Source of the DNA: Nicotiana tabacum
Taxonomy: Eukaryota; Streptophyta; Magnoliopsida; Solanales; Solanaceae
Reading direction: 5' to 3'
Assembly: GCF_000715075.1 (NCBI RefSeq)
Contig: NC_134095.1
Span: 51,326,806-51,390,805 of the forward strand
Length of the DNA: 64,000 nt
The notes beneath the pieces are model-generated. The model made no database searches and was not told the DNA's origin. It saw nothing but the letters and a program-made list of their open reading frames with translations. Of this stretch, positions 45,035-58,240 are shown piece after piece. Each line of letters opens with the position of its first letter. Position 1 is the first letter of the stretch. A program made the position numbers and the translations under genes.

Positions 45035-46726
45035 GTTAGTATCACTTTATTCCTAGGTTAAAATTCATATTTTAGCAACTGTAAAGCTGCTTTTTTTTTT
45101 TTTGCTTAAAATCTGCAGTCAAGCTGCTGTTTTTTAAAGTTAAAAACTATTGATTTTTGTAATAAAATCTGCTCTTTTTCTGCATTTCTTCCATTCATGA
45201 AATCATGCTGATATGAAGAATTATAGAACCATTAATATTTCTGCAGATAGTGTTTAGTATATACTTTATTAGTATTTTTTAATGCTATCATCTTGTGTGG
45301 CTCAGTTCATATTGCTGGAGGTTCAAGTTCATATTGAAACATGGGGTTCTCTTGGAATTCCAAATAAGGGAATGCTATTCATTGTTAGTGTGACTAATAA
45401 AAGAACCTCACTGATTAAAATAAAAACCCTGATGTACGATGTCATTTCAGTTTTATCTTGATCCAAGGTATACTTGTAATTTACTGCAACAGAGGGAGTC
45501 ATGAGAATGAATTATAGTTTTACCAATCAGCAATCTACTATGAAGAGAGTTGCACAAAAATATTTCTGAGTAGAGTGAAGAGAGTTGCATGCAAAGCTGT
45601 TGTAACCTCTGGTATAACAACCTCTATTTTCTACTTTCTACATTTGGAGATTGGACTATGCGTGGTCTTTATGAAGGTCTTGAATTTAATTATTAAATTG
45701 AATAGGTCTTTATGAAGATCTTGACATTTGGAGATTGAATACGTTTGATCTTCAATTATCATTCTCTTGTATGTCACACTAGATACTTTGTCCTCTTCAA
45801 GTTTATTTTGTTTGTGATATGATAAATCTTATTCTATATTGCACCCTAACCAAATACCAGAATGAATTAAAAGTGCACATCTTTAAGATGCATATGACAT
45901 TCTGATCAAACTCCAATGAATAAAAGAGAGAGGAGCAGAACAGATTAAAAAGTAAAAACTTCCTCCACCGCAGCAGCTGAAAAGAAATAATTAGATCCCT
46001 TTTCTACTTTTCATATCCAAATGAAGTTCTAACTTTTATCAAAAATTCTAACACATCAATAGACCAATCCTGCATCTACTCTACAAATTACAGCTCAGGG
46101 AAAGACCAGTTTCTCGCGGCGACACGTTACAAGTTTTAACTTAATACACCTATATGCATCAATGAAATTTTCAGAATGCTTTTAAGTTAAGGCTGGAAAT
46201 GCCCTGATCTTACCGTAGTTTCCCTACCTAAAGTAAAAGCAAAATCCTCAGAAATTATGTATGAGCACTATAATGGTTGAACTGATTAAGGTACAAACGA
46301 CTTCACTTCATGAAGGCTCGCTAGGTAAAACCAGAGAGGCTCATATGTAGGTTTACCGCATGACTGACTCTTTGACAAATGAACGTCCGCCAGATCTGCA
46401 CAATCAAGAATGCAAAAAAGTTAAAGTTATTGGTAATACCTGATTCATTAAGATAAATCAAACCAATAGGCCCTAATTTTAAATGTCATTATGGTTTGTT
46501 CTTAGGTAGGAGATTTTTTTCTGCTTGTTTTCAGTAAACACATTGAATTATTGTTGTTATTTTTGCTTTCTTCTTGTGTGATGGTGTTAATATTACTGTA
46601 AATGGGGACATGTTGGGTAGGAATACAGGACACGTTAACTCAAAACTTTCCTTGTTCCTTCTTGATACTTGATCCTTGTCCTTTTTCTGAACTTTACTAT
46701 TTTGAAAGTTACTTTTACTTTAATCT

Positions 46727-46847
46727 CCGAAGGTCTATCGAAAACAACTGTTCTACCTCGCCAGGTAGGGATAAGGTCTACGTATACTCTATCTTCCTCA
46801 GACTTCACTCGTGTTATTATACTTGGTATGTTGTTGTTGTTGTTGTA
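46727..46847 (+). mobile_element. Solanaceae SINE, 3' fragment with (TTG)n tail
   Basis: CCGAAGGTCTATCGAAAACA, then a CTACCTCGCCAGGTAGGG hairpin and GGTAAGGTCTACGTA-like 3' region, ends in five TTG units. This arrangement is familiar from Solanaceae SINE 3' ends. The tRNA-related 5' head with A and B boxes is not seen, so the copy is 5'-truncated. Confidence 0.75.
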
Positions 46848-47389
46848 GTATGTAAGAAATAGGATCTAGTGTTTCTGTTGGTGTTTCCATTGCTTCACAT
46901 TTCACAAAGACAATTGAACTTTTTTTTAGAAAGAATCTTATTGTCTTGTAGATTCTCTGAGATCTTATTGAATGAGAAATATTTTGGATTATCCCTTCCC
47001 TATAACTATTAGATTGTTGTGTCTTATTACGTGTCATGACATTGATATACCTATATGTTTAAATGAAATCCTTGTATAAAACATTTGATAAATTGTTTGT
47101 TTTTTAACTATTTGCATGTGGAGAACTTGAACAAGGAGACGAAAGTGATGAAGATTTGACTTAAGAGTATTAGCTTGATTCATGAAGAAACTTTACATAC
47201 AATGTACGAATGTTTTGTTTTTGAACACTTTGGAAACTTATGTGTTCCAATTCACTAGCAAATATTGTTATATATTTTGCTTTTTTGGATATTACACCTA
47301 CCTGGATTCTTATTTTATTTATAAATAGATTTTTCTCGCAGATTATAAATATTTCAAGGTATGTTACATTGTTGGTTTGTTTAACTGTT

Positions 47390-47830
47390 GCAATAGAGCT
47401 ACAAAAACCGTTGCAGTAGCCTAGAAAATAACCGTCGTAATATATCAACATAACCGTTGCAAAAAACATGAGTCCCAGATCGCATAAACCAAAAGTGACC
47501 GTTGCAATAGCACAAAGTACCGTTGCAATAGTATAAAATAACTGTAGCAATAGCCTCAACAACAATTGCAGATAAACTCTATTGCAACGGTTTTTAACTG
47601 TTCCTGTAGAATCGCAAAATCTGTTGTAATATAATCCAAGAACAACCGTTGCAATAGGCTATCTATTGCATCGGTTATTCAGCCGTTACTAAAGACTGTC
47701 GCAATAGATTTATTGTAACGAAATCTATTGTAGCGGGCAAAAAAACCGTCGCAATAGCGTTGTGGCAACGGTTTTCCCACTTGCCGCAACGGTTTTGGAA
47801 CCGTTGCCATAAGCCTAATTTCTAGTAATG
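47390..47830. repeat. CACTA right subterminal repeats
   Basis: This stretch has more than a dozen copies of ACCGTTGCAATAG or its complement, followed by the terminal inverted repeat. An apparent 131-codon minus-strand frame across 47170-47565 is a product of this repetition and is not called as a gene. Confidence 0.85.
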
Positions 47831-47833
47831 TAC

Positions 47834-49170
47834 ATATCAAAAACTCCCAAATCCGACCTCAAATGGCCCTTCAAATCCTAATTTTAAAGTCTCAAAATCC
47901 CAAGCCCTAGTTCTTCCATTTTTACCTAAATTTTCCATGAATTTCTAGGTTAATTTCACAATATAATCACGTTTTTGGTTCATAAAACTTACCCCCAATC
48001 AATCCTCCTTGAATCCCTCTTCAATTTCTCCCAAAGAGCTCTCAAGATACTCAACTATGGTAGAAAAATGGCTAAAACTCGCGGATGAAATGTTTATAAC
48101 TTTCTGCCCATCTCATGTAATTCCTTCAACGCGATCGCGACCAAGGTCACGCGATCGCGAAGCACTAAAATCCAAGGCTTCAAAAATAATCTATGCGAAT
48201 GCGACCAAACAATTGCGAATGCGATGCTTCAACTTTCCCTCTTACGCAAACGCGTCCTCTCCCATACGAATGCGTAGAACACTGCACCTGGACCCCTCGC
48301 GCGTCAAATTCCTATATGTGATCGCAACAACCATCACGCGAACGCGAAGCCCACACTTCCTGCCTTACGCGAACGCGAGGCCCCAATCGCGAATGCGAAG
48401 GCCAATTTCAGACCACCCCAAACTCCTTCTACGCGATCGCGGCTCAACCCACGTGATCGCGAAGGCATAAAACCTGCAACACCTGAAATGAAATATTTGC
48501 AACTTTCCAACATCAAAACTAGCCCGATAGACCATCCGAAACTCACCCGAGGCCCCAGGGACCTCAACCAAAAGCACCATCACATCCGAAAACCTCATTC
48601 AAACTTGTTCCAATCATCAAAACACCTCCAACAACACCAAAACCATCAATTCATATCGAATTCAAGCCTAAGTTTTCCAAGAACTTCCGAAACACGCTTT
48701 TGATCAAAAAACCAACCAAACCACCTCCAAATGACCTAAAATTTTTCACACACATGCCAAAAAACATAACGAAACTACAACAACTCTTGGAATTCCATTT
48801 CGACCCCCGGATCAACATCTCGCCTATCAACCGGAAATCGCCAAAATACTAACTTCGCCAATTCAAGCCTAATTCTACACCGGACCTCCAAAACCACTTC
48901 TGATCACACTCCTAAGTCATAAATAAACTCCCAAAGCTAACCGAACCATCAAAATTCACATCCGACCCCTCTAACTCATAAGTCAACATCTGGTTGAATT
49001 TTCCAACTTAAGCCTTCTTAAAAGAGACTAAGTATCTCATTTCTTATCAATTCCACTCCAACGCAAACCAAATCAACTCGACCACATAAGACACGGATAA
49101 CGAAGTATAAAGAAACAGAAATGGGGGAAACAGAGCGGTAGATCATGAGATGACTGGCCGGGTCATCACA
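47834..49170 (-). mobile_element. Element Y, 5' LTR, outer part
   Basis: It continues from 42420 after the CACTA element and ends GGGTCATCACA at 49170 before AGGCC. The CpG palindrome block (ACGCGATCGCGA and ACGCGAACGCGA forms) is at about 48128-48470 and the TATA-like TTATAAAC (minus strand) at 48092-48099. Confidence 0.92.
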
Positions 49171-49175
49171 AGGCC

Positions 49176-49901
49176 TAAAACATGTGATTTAAGGTAAAAA
49201 AAACTGGTATTTGGGTAGAGTTAGGACTTTTTGATTTTTCTTGATTTAGACCTCGTTTTGGGGTCGAATTTGAAAACAAATTATATATACGGACTCGTGG
49301 GTGAATGAGTGATTTGATTTTGGTACAAACCTCATGTTTTGCCCCAGCGGGCTCGGGGTCGATTTTTGAGATTTTGGGAAAAATGATTGGAAAGTTGTGA
49401 TTGGACATAGGAATTGGATTTTTTAGCTCTTATTGATGATATTTAGTCAATTATGTATTGATTCGATTGGGTTGGAGCCGGATTCGAAAGGAAAAGCGAT
49501 AATTGAGGATTGATTTGGCCGTGAAAGTTTGAGGTAAGTGTTCGATCTAACCTTAGCTTGAGGGATTAGGAGTTGAGTCATATTTGATACTTGTTTTGTG
49601 TTGAGTACGACGTATAGGCATGGTGATGAGTATCTATACATTGGTGTCGAGCATAATTGTGGGTCCTAAATTGCTAATTGTTGTATTCTTATTTGATCCT
49701 ATGAAAGCTTTGATTGATGATTCTCGATACTAGGCAAGGATTTAGTTTATTTCTGTGGACTTTAGTTATGACTGAGTATTGGTATTAATTGTGTCAAGTA
49801 GAAGTTGAATAAGATTGGTTATAGCTGACTCTCCCTTGCCGGGACATTTGATTTGATATTATTGTTTGCCTTGCTGGGAAGCTATTACTTTGCTTTTGTT
49901 C
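49176..49901 (+). mobile_element. Element W, LTR fragment 2
   Basis: After the AGGCC duplication the sequence TAAAACATGTGA continues the W LTR, matching Z from about 34280 to 35000. V interrupts it at TGTTC (49897-49901). The last ~1.1 kb of this LTR, and the rest of W, would lie beyond V and U outside the window. Confidence 0.85.
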
Positions 49902-52900
49902 TGTCATGACCCGGATTTCCCACCCTCGGGAGTCGTGATGGAACCTACTAATGAGAGCTAGGCAAGACAACCCTTAACTACCCTTTTCATTAACAAATTA
50001 CTTCATTTAACAATTATCGGTGATAGCATGAAAATAACGGAATTAAATAAATAATCGGAAGACTTAAATTAAAGAAACGGTACAATAGTGTAGAAATCAA
50101 CATATGCCGCTATCCAAGAACTGGTGTCATATTACTCGCGAACTACTAAAAGTACTAAATACAACCGTTTGAAAGAAATATAAAACTGTTTGTCTAGGAT
50201 ACATGAGATAACAGAATGAAATATAAGATAGAGGAGACGCCGAGCCTGCGGACGCCTGCAAGGCTACCTCGGTGTCTCGGTGGACTGAAGGCTGGCTCAC
50301 GCGCTACTGCTGCTGTCCAATACCTGGATCTGTGCAAAAGAGCACAGACTGTAGTATCAGCACAACTGACCCATGTGCTGGTAAGTGCCTAGCCTAACCC
50401 CGGCGAAGTAGTGACGAAGCTAGGACCAGACTACCAAATAAACCTGTGCAGTTCAAATATATATATATACAACGGAAAAGAAATGCAGGAAATAACCAGT
50501 CAATGTAGGAAGGGGAAACATGTTGTGGGGAGGTAACGGTTCCAAATAGAAAACCTCAATGAAGGAAAGAAACAACAAAGCCAAAATATCAACAAAAATC
50601 AGAAATCAACAATTTGCACGGCATCACCCTTCGTGCTTTTACTCTCATTCTCACCCAAACAATATTTATAATAAAAAAATGTGTACGGCATCACCCTTCG
50701 TGCTTTTACTCTCGTTCTCACCAAATCGATCATATCATAATAATGTGCATGGCATCACCCTTCGTGCTTTTACTCTCTTTCCTCACAATATAGTCAATGA
50801 ATATCGGTACGGAATAGTACATCGTACGGCACGACATCACCCTTCGTGCTTTACACTCTTTCCTCAAAATAGTAAACAATGCACGACATCACCCTTCGTG
50901 CTTTAACACTCTTCCTCACCCAAGCAACAATCACAAACAAAGGGGAAAGGGAGTAGACAAATAATGGTAGAAATCCAAGCAAGGGAATACAATTAAACAG
51001 CTAAATCCCGGCAAGGGAATAATATCAATAAATCTCAACATCCCGGCAAGGGAGATAATCAACAAAACAACAAACATCCCGACAAGGGAACAATTCAATA
51101 ACTCTTTCTCTTTCTTTCACTTCTTACTTTATAACTCATTTTACCACTTGAGCCAATGCTCCAAAGGGTTCAATTATCTCATATACTTTCACAATTCGTA
51201 TTATAACTCAAGTCAATGCTCCTCGAAGTTCAAAGGTCACAATTTCTTTCACATGCTCTTTACAACATATAGGAATCATTATTAAGGCATGAAAGATACA
51301 ACAAAATTAGAATATCCGCAATATAAAGACTCATGGTCATGCTAGAAACCAACGTATAGATACTCGTCACCATGCCTCTACGTCGTACTCGACAATAAGC
51401 ACGTAGCAAATAAGACTCAACTCCTAATCCCTCAAGCTAAGGTTAGACCAAATACTTACCTCAAACTTCCATGGCCAATTCAATCCTCAATTACCACTTT
51501 CCCTCTCGAATTTGGCTCCAAATCAATCAAATCTATACATAAATGGCTTCATAACGTCAATACATGCTAAACAAATCAAATTCAATGCCTAATTATAGTT
51601 TTCCAAGCATTCTTCCCAAAATCCCAAAAATCGACCTCGGGCCCGCTTGGTCAAAACACGAGGTTCGGACCAAAACCAAATCACCCATTCACCCAAGAGT
51701 CCGAATATATAATTTGTTTTCAAATTCGACCCCAAAACGAGGTCTAAATCAAGAAAAATCAAAAAGCCCTAACTCTACCTAAATCCCCAATTTCTACCCT
51801 TAATTGCATGTTTTAGGCCTAAGAATTCAATAGATGTTGATGGAAAGTGAAGAAAACGAGGTAAAATTACTAATCCAAGAGTTAATGGTGAAAGGATGCT
51901 TCAATGGTCGCCCGAGAAATTTGGAGAAGAAAGAGTTTGAGAAGTGTTACGAAAATCCCGTTTGCATTCTGTTTTGAAGAATTAAAACAACTAGGCGAAT
52001 TTGTTCATTGCGATCGCGGAAAAGAGATTATGATCACATAAGGTAAGGTCTGTTGTGCACTGCGATCACGGACATAGGGTTGTGATCGCATAGAGTGGAG
52101 TTTCTAAGCACTGCGATCGTGGACAATAACATGCGATCGCATAGAAGAAAAAATGAAAGATGAACTCTATACAACGCGATCGCGGAGAGGAGAATGCGAT
52201 CGCATAGAAGGATTTGTGAACCCCCAAAATTTGCTCTATGAGATCGCGACCCTTCTTATGCGATCGCATAGAAGAAATCACTAGACAACAGGCAACAGCT
52301 ATTTCTGCAACATTTCTATGGCTAAAACCATCCTGAAACACATCTGAATCACACCCGAGCCCTCGGGGCTCCTAACCAAATACATGGACTAACTCAACAA
52401 CATCATATGAACTTACTCGTGCGATCAAATCACCAAAATAACATCAAAAACAACGAATCAAACCTCAAAATCAAGAGTTTTTCCTCAAACTTCATTAAAT
52501 TTAGAACTTTAAGTCTGAAACACATCAAACGACGTTCGATTTTAACCAAACTTTACATAAACATCTTAAATCATATATAAGACCTGTACCGGGCGCCGAA
52601 ACCAAAATACGGGCTCGATACTAACACGTTCTAATCCAATTTCATTTCAATTTTCCTTAAGAATTTCAGAAAAACAATTTAACTTAAAAATTCATTTCTC
52701 GGACTCGGGACCTCGGAATTCGATTCCGGGCATACGCCCAAGTCCCATGTATTCCTACGGACCCTCCGAGATAGTCAAATCACGGGTCCGGGTCCGTTTA
52801 CCCAAAATGTTGACCGAAGTCAAATTTATTCATTTTAAACTCTAAACCTAGCATTTTTTACAGAATTTCATATTTAAGCTTCCCGGCTACGCGCCCAGAC

Positions 52901-52997
52901 TGCGCATGAAAATCGAGGCGACTCTAGATGAGGTTTTCAAGGCCTCGAAAGCACAGAATGATCATGAAAACAGGTGATGACCCTTTGGGTCGACACA
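49902..52997 (-). mobile_element. Element V, 3' LTR
   Basis: This complete 3.1-kb LTR runs from TGTCATGACCCGG to GGGTCGACACA. It is the same family as Z and W. CpG palindromes lie at about 52008-52268. The inner end is followed by the purine tract (minus strand, 52998-53009) and the 7-bp-stem inverted repeat at 53017-53034. Confidence 0.93.
50615..50905 (-). repeat. Hairpin minisatellite in the V LTR
   Basis: Five copies of GGCATCACCCTTCGTGCTTTTACTC or close variants occur, the reverse of the array at 35143-35427 in Z. Confidence 0.85.
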
Positions 52998-52999
52998 TT

Positions 53000-55784
53000 C
53001 TCCATTTCTAAAACAACCGTTCGTCCTCGAACGGACAGAAGAAATAAGTGCATGAGTTAGGAAATAGATGAGGATAATGGCTCTGCATATCGGACTCGGA
53101 CTCCCAGGTCGATGCCTCAGGAGGCTGACCTCTCCACTGAACACAAATAGAAGGGAAACTCTTGGACCTCAACTGATGAGCCTGTCAGTCTAGAATAGCT
53201 ATCGGCTCCTCCTCATAGGACAAGTCCTTGTCTAACTGGACAGTGTTGAAATCCAACACGTGGGATGGATCGCCGTGATATTTCCGGAGCATGGACACAT
53301 GAAAAACTCGATGCACGGCAGATAAGCTCGGCGGCAATGCAAGTCTATAAGCCACCTCTACCACTCGATCAAGAATCTCAAACGGACCAATGAACCTAGG
53401 GCTAAGCTTGCCCTTCTTCCCAAATCTCATCACGCCCTTCATAGGCGACACTCGGAGCAATACCCGCTCACCAACCATGAAAGCCACATCTCGAACCTGA
53501 CGATCTGCATAGCTCTTTTGCCTGGACATAGCTGTACGAAGCCTATCCTGAATGATCCTGACCTTATCCCAGGCCTCCTAAACCAGATCCATACCCAACA
53601 ACCGAGCCTCTCTCAGCTCAAACCATCCAACTAGATATCGACACTGCCTACCATATAAAGCCTAATAAGGAGCCATCTGGATACTCGACTGGTAAATATT
53701 GTTGTAGGCAAACTCTGCTAAAGGCAAGAACTGATCCCGCAAACTCCAAAGTCAATAACATAAGCTCGGAGCATATCTTCCAATATCTGAAAAGTTCGCT
53801 CGGACTGGCTGTCCGTCTGGGGATGAAATGGTGTACTCAACTCAACCTGAGTGGCCAACTCTCGCTGAACTGCTCTCCAGAAATGCAAGGTAAACTGCAT
53901 ACCTCGGTCCGAAATGATAGATACTGGCACACCATGAAGGCGAACAATCTCCTGGATATAGATCTCAGCTAATCACTCGGATGAATAGGAGACTACCACA
54001 GGAATGAAATGCGCTGACTTGGTCAGCCTATCAACAATGACCCAAACTACGTCGAACTTCTTCCGAGTCAGTGGAAGTCCAGTAACGAAGTCCATAGTAA
54101 TCCTCTCCCACTTCCACTCGGGAAGCTCAATCCTCTGAAACAATCCACCAGGTCTTTGATGCTCATACTTAACCTGCTGACAATTCAAACAATGAGCCAT
54201 ATATGCAACAATTCCTTCTTCATTCTATGCCACCAATAATGCTGCCGCAAATCCTTTTACATCTTCGCGGCGCCCAGATGAATATAATACTGGGAATTAT
54301 GGGCCTCCTCTAGAATCGACTTTCGAAGACCATCCACATTGGGCACACAAACTAGACCCTACAATCTCAAGACTCCATCAGCATCTAATGTAACCTGCTT
54401 GGCCCCTCCTTGCTGCACCGTGTCTCTAAGGACACACAAATGGGGATCATCAAACTGCCGATCACGGATACGCTCCAATAATGAAGAACGAGCGACCGTG
54501 CAAGATAATACCCGACTAGGCTCAGAAATATCCAACCTCACGAATCGATTGGCCAAGGCCTGAACATCCAAAGCGAGCGGCCTCTGACTGAACGGAATAT
54601 AAGCAAGACTGCCCATACTAGCTGACTTCCTACTCAAGGCATCGGCCACCACATTGGTCTTCCCCAGGTGATATAAGATGGTGATGTCATAATCCTTCAA
54701 CAAATCCAACCACCTTCTTTGCCTCAAATTCAACTCCTTTTGCTTGAACAAGTACTGAAGACTCTTGTGATCAGTGAACACCTCACATGCCACGCCATAC
54801 AGATAGTGCCTCCAAATCTTCAATGCGTGAACAATAGCTGCCAACTCCAAATCATGCACTGGATAGTTCTTCTCATGAATCTTCAACTTCCTCGAAGAAT
54901 AGGCAATACCTTGCCATCCTGCATCAACACTGCACCAAGCCCAATACGGGAAGCATCATAATAGACTGTATAAGGCCCTGAACCTGTGGGAAAAACCAAC
55001 ACCGGTGCCGCAGTCAGAGCTGTCTTAAGATTCTGAAAGCTCGCCTTACACTCGTCTGACCATCTAAATTGGGCACCCTTCCGGGTCAACCTGGTCATCG
55101 GGGTTGTGATTGATGAGAACCCCTCCACGAACCGACGATAGTAGCCTACCAATCCCAAGAAACTTCGAATCTGTGTAGCTGATGCTGGTCTAGGCCAGTT
55201 CTTGACTGCCTCAATCTTCTTCGGGTCAACTTGAATACCCTTTGCCGATACAACATGACCCAGGAATGCAACTGAACTCAACCAAAACTCACACTTCAAA
55301 TTTTTTGCATATAGCTGACTATCCTTTAGAGTCTGAAGAACCACTCTGAGATGTTGCTTGTGCTCCTCCTGGCTGCGGGAATATATCAGAATATCATCAC
55401 TGAATACTGTCACGAACGAGTCCAAATAAGGCCTAAATACTCAGTTCATCAAATCCATAAAAGTTATTGGGGCATTTGTTTACCCAAATGACATGACCAA
55501 GAACTCGTAATGTCCGTACCGAGTGCGTAAAGCTGTCTTAGGGACATCAGATGCCCTAATCCTCAACTGAGGGTAGCCAGATCTCAAGTCTATCTTTGAA
55601 AATAACTTGGCACCCTGAAGCTGATCGAATAAATCATCAATCCTCGGCAATGGATACTTATTCTTAATTGTAACCTTGTTCAATTGCCGGTAATCAATGC
55701 ACATTCTCAACGAACCATCCTTTTTCTTAATAAACAACATCGGCACACCCCAAGGCGAAACGCCGGGTCTAATGAAATCCTTCT
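53000..55784 (-). pseudogene. Element V pol, partial and broken
   Basis: On the minus strand from 55784: start of RT ([16 protein letters not shown]), RT palm with FSDD where FIDD is usual (about 55393-55404), RNase H with YYDASR (the usual Cys is Tyr) and TDHKSL, integrase core with ISDRGMQF and SERTFQILED, and the integrase tail and chromodomain (QWRGQPPEASTWE) to about 53000. Several frame changes and stops separate these blocks. Protease, gag and the 5' LTR are displaced by the insertion of U and lie outside the window. Confidence 0.9.
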
Positions 55785-56824
55785 TGTAATGACCCGACCG
55801 GTCATTTTGAGCTTTTGCACTTTACTTGCCAGTTCTCGGGCATGACTTGCCCTATATGGTGTATTATGACTAATGTAAATCGTTGGTGTTGGGTTTCAGG
55901 TTAATCAGAATGAATTTGGAAGAACATTCTCAGTTGAGAGCTTAAACTTTGAAATGTTTGACTTGTTTGTATATGATCTCGGATCGGAATTTTTATGATT
56001 TGGTTAGCTCCGTTAGGTGATTTGTGCCTTAGGAGCACGATCGGAATGGGTTTTGGAGTTGTAGAGAAGAATTAGGCTTGAATTGGCGAAGTTAGTATTT
56101 TGATAAATTCTGGTTGATATGCGAGATTTTGATATAGGGGTCGGAATGGAATTTTGGGAGTTGTAGTAGCTCCGTTATGTCATTTGGGATGTGCATGCAA
56201 AGTTTCAGATCATTCGGACGAGATTTGATAGACTTTTTGATCGAAAGTATAATTTAAGAGTTCTTGGAGTTATTAGGCTTGAATTCTATGTTAAATTGGT
56301 GATTTGATGTAGTTGTGGGCATTCCGAAGTTTTGAACAAGTTTGAATGATGTCATGGGATGTGTTAGTACAATTGGTTTGAAGTTCCGGAGTTCCGGGAT
56401 ATTTTAGTCCAAAAATCATAGTTGTAGCAGGTCCAGAAGGGTTGCAGGCCTCGAAACTCACCAGCGTGGTCCGCACAAAATGAAGTGCGCCCGCAGTGAG
56501 TGCTGTACGGACCGCACAAAATGGTGTGCGGCCGCGGTGAAGAACATTCCATTGGTCCTACTTCGGAAGCTCATATCTTTTGATCTACAAGGTATTTTGA
56601 GATTATTCAAAATGAAAGTTGTAGCCCTTCGTGTCTAGTCTCCAGAAAGATAAAGATATCACAATTTGGACATCTGTAGCAAAGGTTATGGCCCAAATAC
56701 TAAAGCCTGTCATTACAGAGAAAACCTGTGCGGCCGCGGTCGATTTTGTGCGTACCGCACTAGTTTGGTGCGGACCGCGGTCGATTTTGTGCGGCCCGCG
56801 GAGGTGGAAATCTGGGGGTTACTC

Positions 56825-56832
56825 TATAAATA
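56825..56832 (+). promoter_or_regulatory. LTR promoter TATA box, element U
   Basis: TATAAATA in ACTCTATAAATATGAGG is at the same position relative to the CpG block as in X. Confidence 0.7.
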
Positions 56833-57719
56833 TGAGGTTTTGGGTTTTATTTGATATTTTGCCCTAGAGAGCTCGAATTTTGGCGATTTTTCGAAGGTAT
56901 TTCAAGAAATTCATCGGGGTAAGTGATTCTAACTCAGATTTGGCTAGAGTACATGACTCTATCATTGAATTCATCATTTAATTCGTGATTTGGGATGGAA
57001 TTTGGGAAGAAAATTGTGAAATCTTTCAAAAATGTAAAATGTTGATTTGAAGAACCAAATGGTATCGGAATTGGATAATTTTTGTATGGTTAGACTCGTG
57101 AGAGTATAAGGATTCTAGTTTTGTGAATTTTGTCAAATTTCGAGATGTGGGCCTGGGGGTCGGGTTTGACCAATTTCGAGAATTTTGTGGTAATTTGATT
57201 ATTTTCGAGTGGGATTTGTTCCCATAACACATTTTGATGGTTTGGTACTGATTTCGGCTAGATTTGGAGCATCCAGAGGCCGATTCGAGAGGCAAAGGCA
57301 TCGCGGGCTAGAGTTTGGACCGGATAGAGGTGAGTAATGATTGTAAATAATATTCTGAGGGTTTGAAACCCCGGATTGCACATCGTAGTGCTATATTGAG
57401 GTGAGACACGTGCTGGATGATGAGCGTGGGGTCTTTTACTAATGGGGATTGTGACTTGGTCCGTCCCGATTGATGATTTTACCGCGTATTTGACTGAAAC
57501 TTATTTGTTATTATCATGATTTGGGCTGATTGCCATATTTGTGCTTCGTGCCAATCATTTGAACTCTTCGGGGGTTTTTATCACTATTTCCTCACTGTTT
57601 TGACTCATTACTTGAACTCAGTCCTATTGATATCTACTGTTTTACAAACTCAGCCACTTTTACTCAGATTTGAAACTTAAATGATATTTCTAAATGATGT
57701 TTTGGGCTGAGGACTACTG

Positions 57720-58240
57720 TTTTACAAATGCCCAAGAGGCTTGTGATGATTTTCGGACTGAGTGAGGTTGAGGGCCATATGTGAGGATATGCTGAGTGAT
57801 ATGAGGCCGAGGGCCTGAGATACTTTATATGCCACGGGGTGACTTGAGTGATGTGAGGCCGAGTGCCGAGTGATGTGAGGCCGAGGGCCGAGTGATGATG
57901 CCACGAGGTGGCTTGATATAGTGCTTGGGCGGTAAGGGGCCCCTCCGGAGTCTGCACACCCACAGTGAGTGTCGTCGACAATTATGGATCGGGCTGCACG
58001 CCGCAGCGATATATGGATCGGGCTGCACGCCACAGCGGTTACTATATGATGCTATTCTGAGAGTGATTTGAGAGAGAGAGAGAGAGAGAGCCAGAGGGGC
58101 TGAGAGTGTTCTGAGAGTGAGCCCGAGGGGCTGATACTGTTTTGAGACATTGCCCGAGGGGCGAACTTTAATGTGTTCATCTTTCTTACTTACTTGTCAT
58201 TTTACCTGTTATATTGTGGTATTTGGGCCCGAGAGGCAGA
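57720..58240 (+). repeat. GAG-loop hairpin array in the U LTR
   Basis: About a dozen short inverted repeats share the loop GAG. Exact examples are AGGCC-GAG-GGCCT (57804-57816), GCCAC-GAG-GTGGC (57900-57912) and AGCCC-GAG-GGGCT (58120-58132). Degenerate copies fill the spaces. The same array, on the matching strand, is in X, T and Y. Confidence 0.8.
58070..58090. repeat. (AG)10 microsatellite
   Basis: A perfect dinucleotide run sits inside the hairpin array of the U LTR. It is absent from T and X. Confidence 0.95.

Larger units (their letters stand above)
42421..47830 (+). mobile_element. CACTA (En/Spm-type) DNA transposon, defective
   Basis: The 5410-bp insertion has left end CACTACTAGAAA and right end TTTCTAGTAATG (CATTACTAGAAA in reverse), so one base of the right CACTA core has changed. 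The 3-bp duplication TAC (42418-42420 and 47831-47833) fits this superfamily. Both subterminal regions carry many copies of CCGTTGCAATAG-like motifs in both orientations, typical of CACTA transposase-binding regions. The interior keeps decayed exons of a Ptta/En/Spm-type gene, but no transposase (TnpD-like) frame. A SINE has inserted near the right side. The remaining interior (42720-44470 and 45040-46720) is AT-rich with no other supportable gene. Confidence 0.93.
24398..49170 (-). mobile_element. Element Y: minus-strand Ty3/gypsy chromovirus, interrupted by Z and a CACTA element
   Basis: The outer ends are TGTCACGACCCC (24398) and GGGTCATCACA (49170), with target duplication AGGCC at 24393-24397 and 49171-49175. 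Removing Z (27470-36147) and the CACTA element (42421-47833) leaves an ordinary gag-pol chromovirus on the minus strand, with LTRs of 2639 and about 2878 bp. It is the closest relative in the window of X by LTR start and pol, but keeps a gag region. It is inserted in the LTR of W. Confidence 0.92.

Noticed and set aside
47170..47565. 131-codon minus-strand frame that looks like a membrane protein (CACTA right side)
   Set aside because: It lies across the CACTA right subterminal repeats, and its repeated hydrophobic residues come from the repeated GCAATAG motif. No start context, promoter or homologue is visible.
48009..48470. 153-codon frame in the Y 5' LTR
   Set aside because: It runs through the ACGCGATCGCG palindrome block, where repeats suppress stops. 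The other LTR of the same element breaks the frame.
55440..55784. Junction of V and U considered as an inversion breakpoint
   Set aside because: V RT sequence simply stops at the start of a canonical TG LTR terminus. Insertion of U explains it, and the second duplication would be outside the window.
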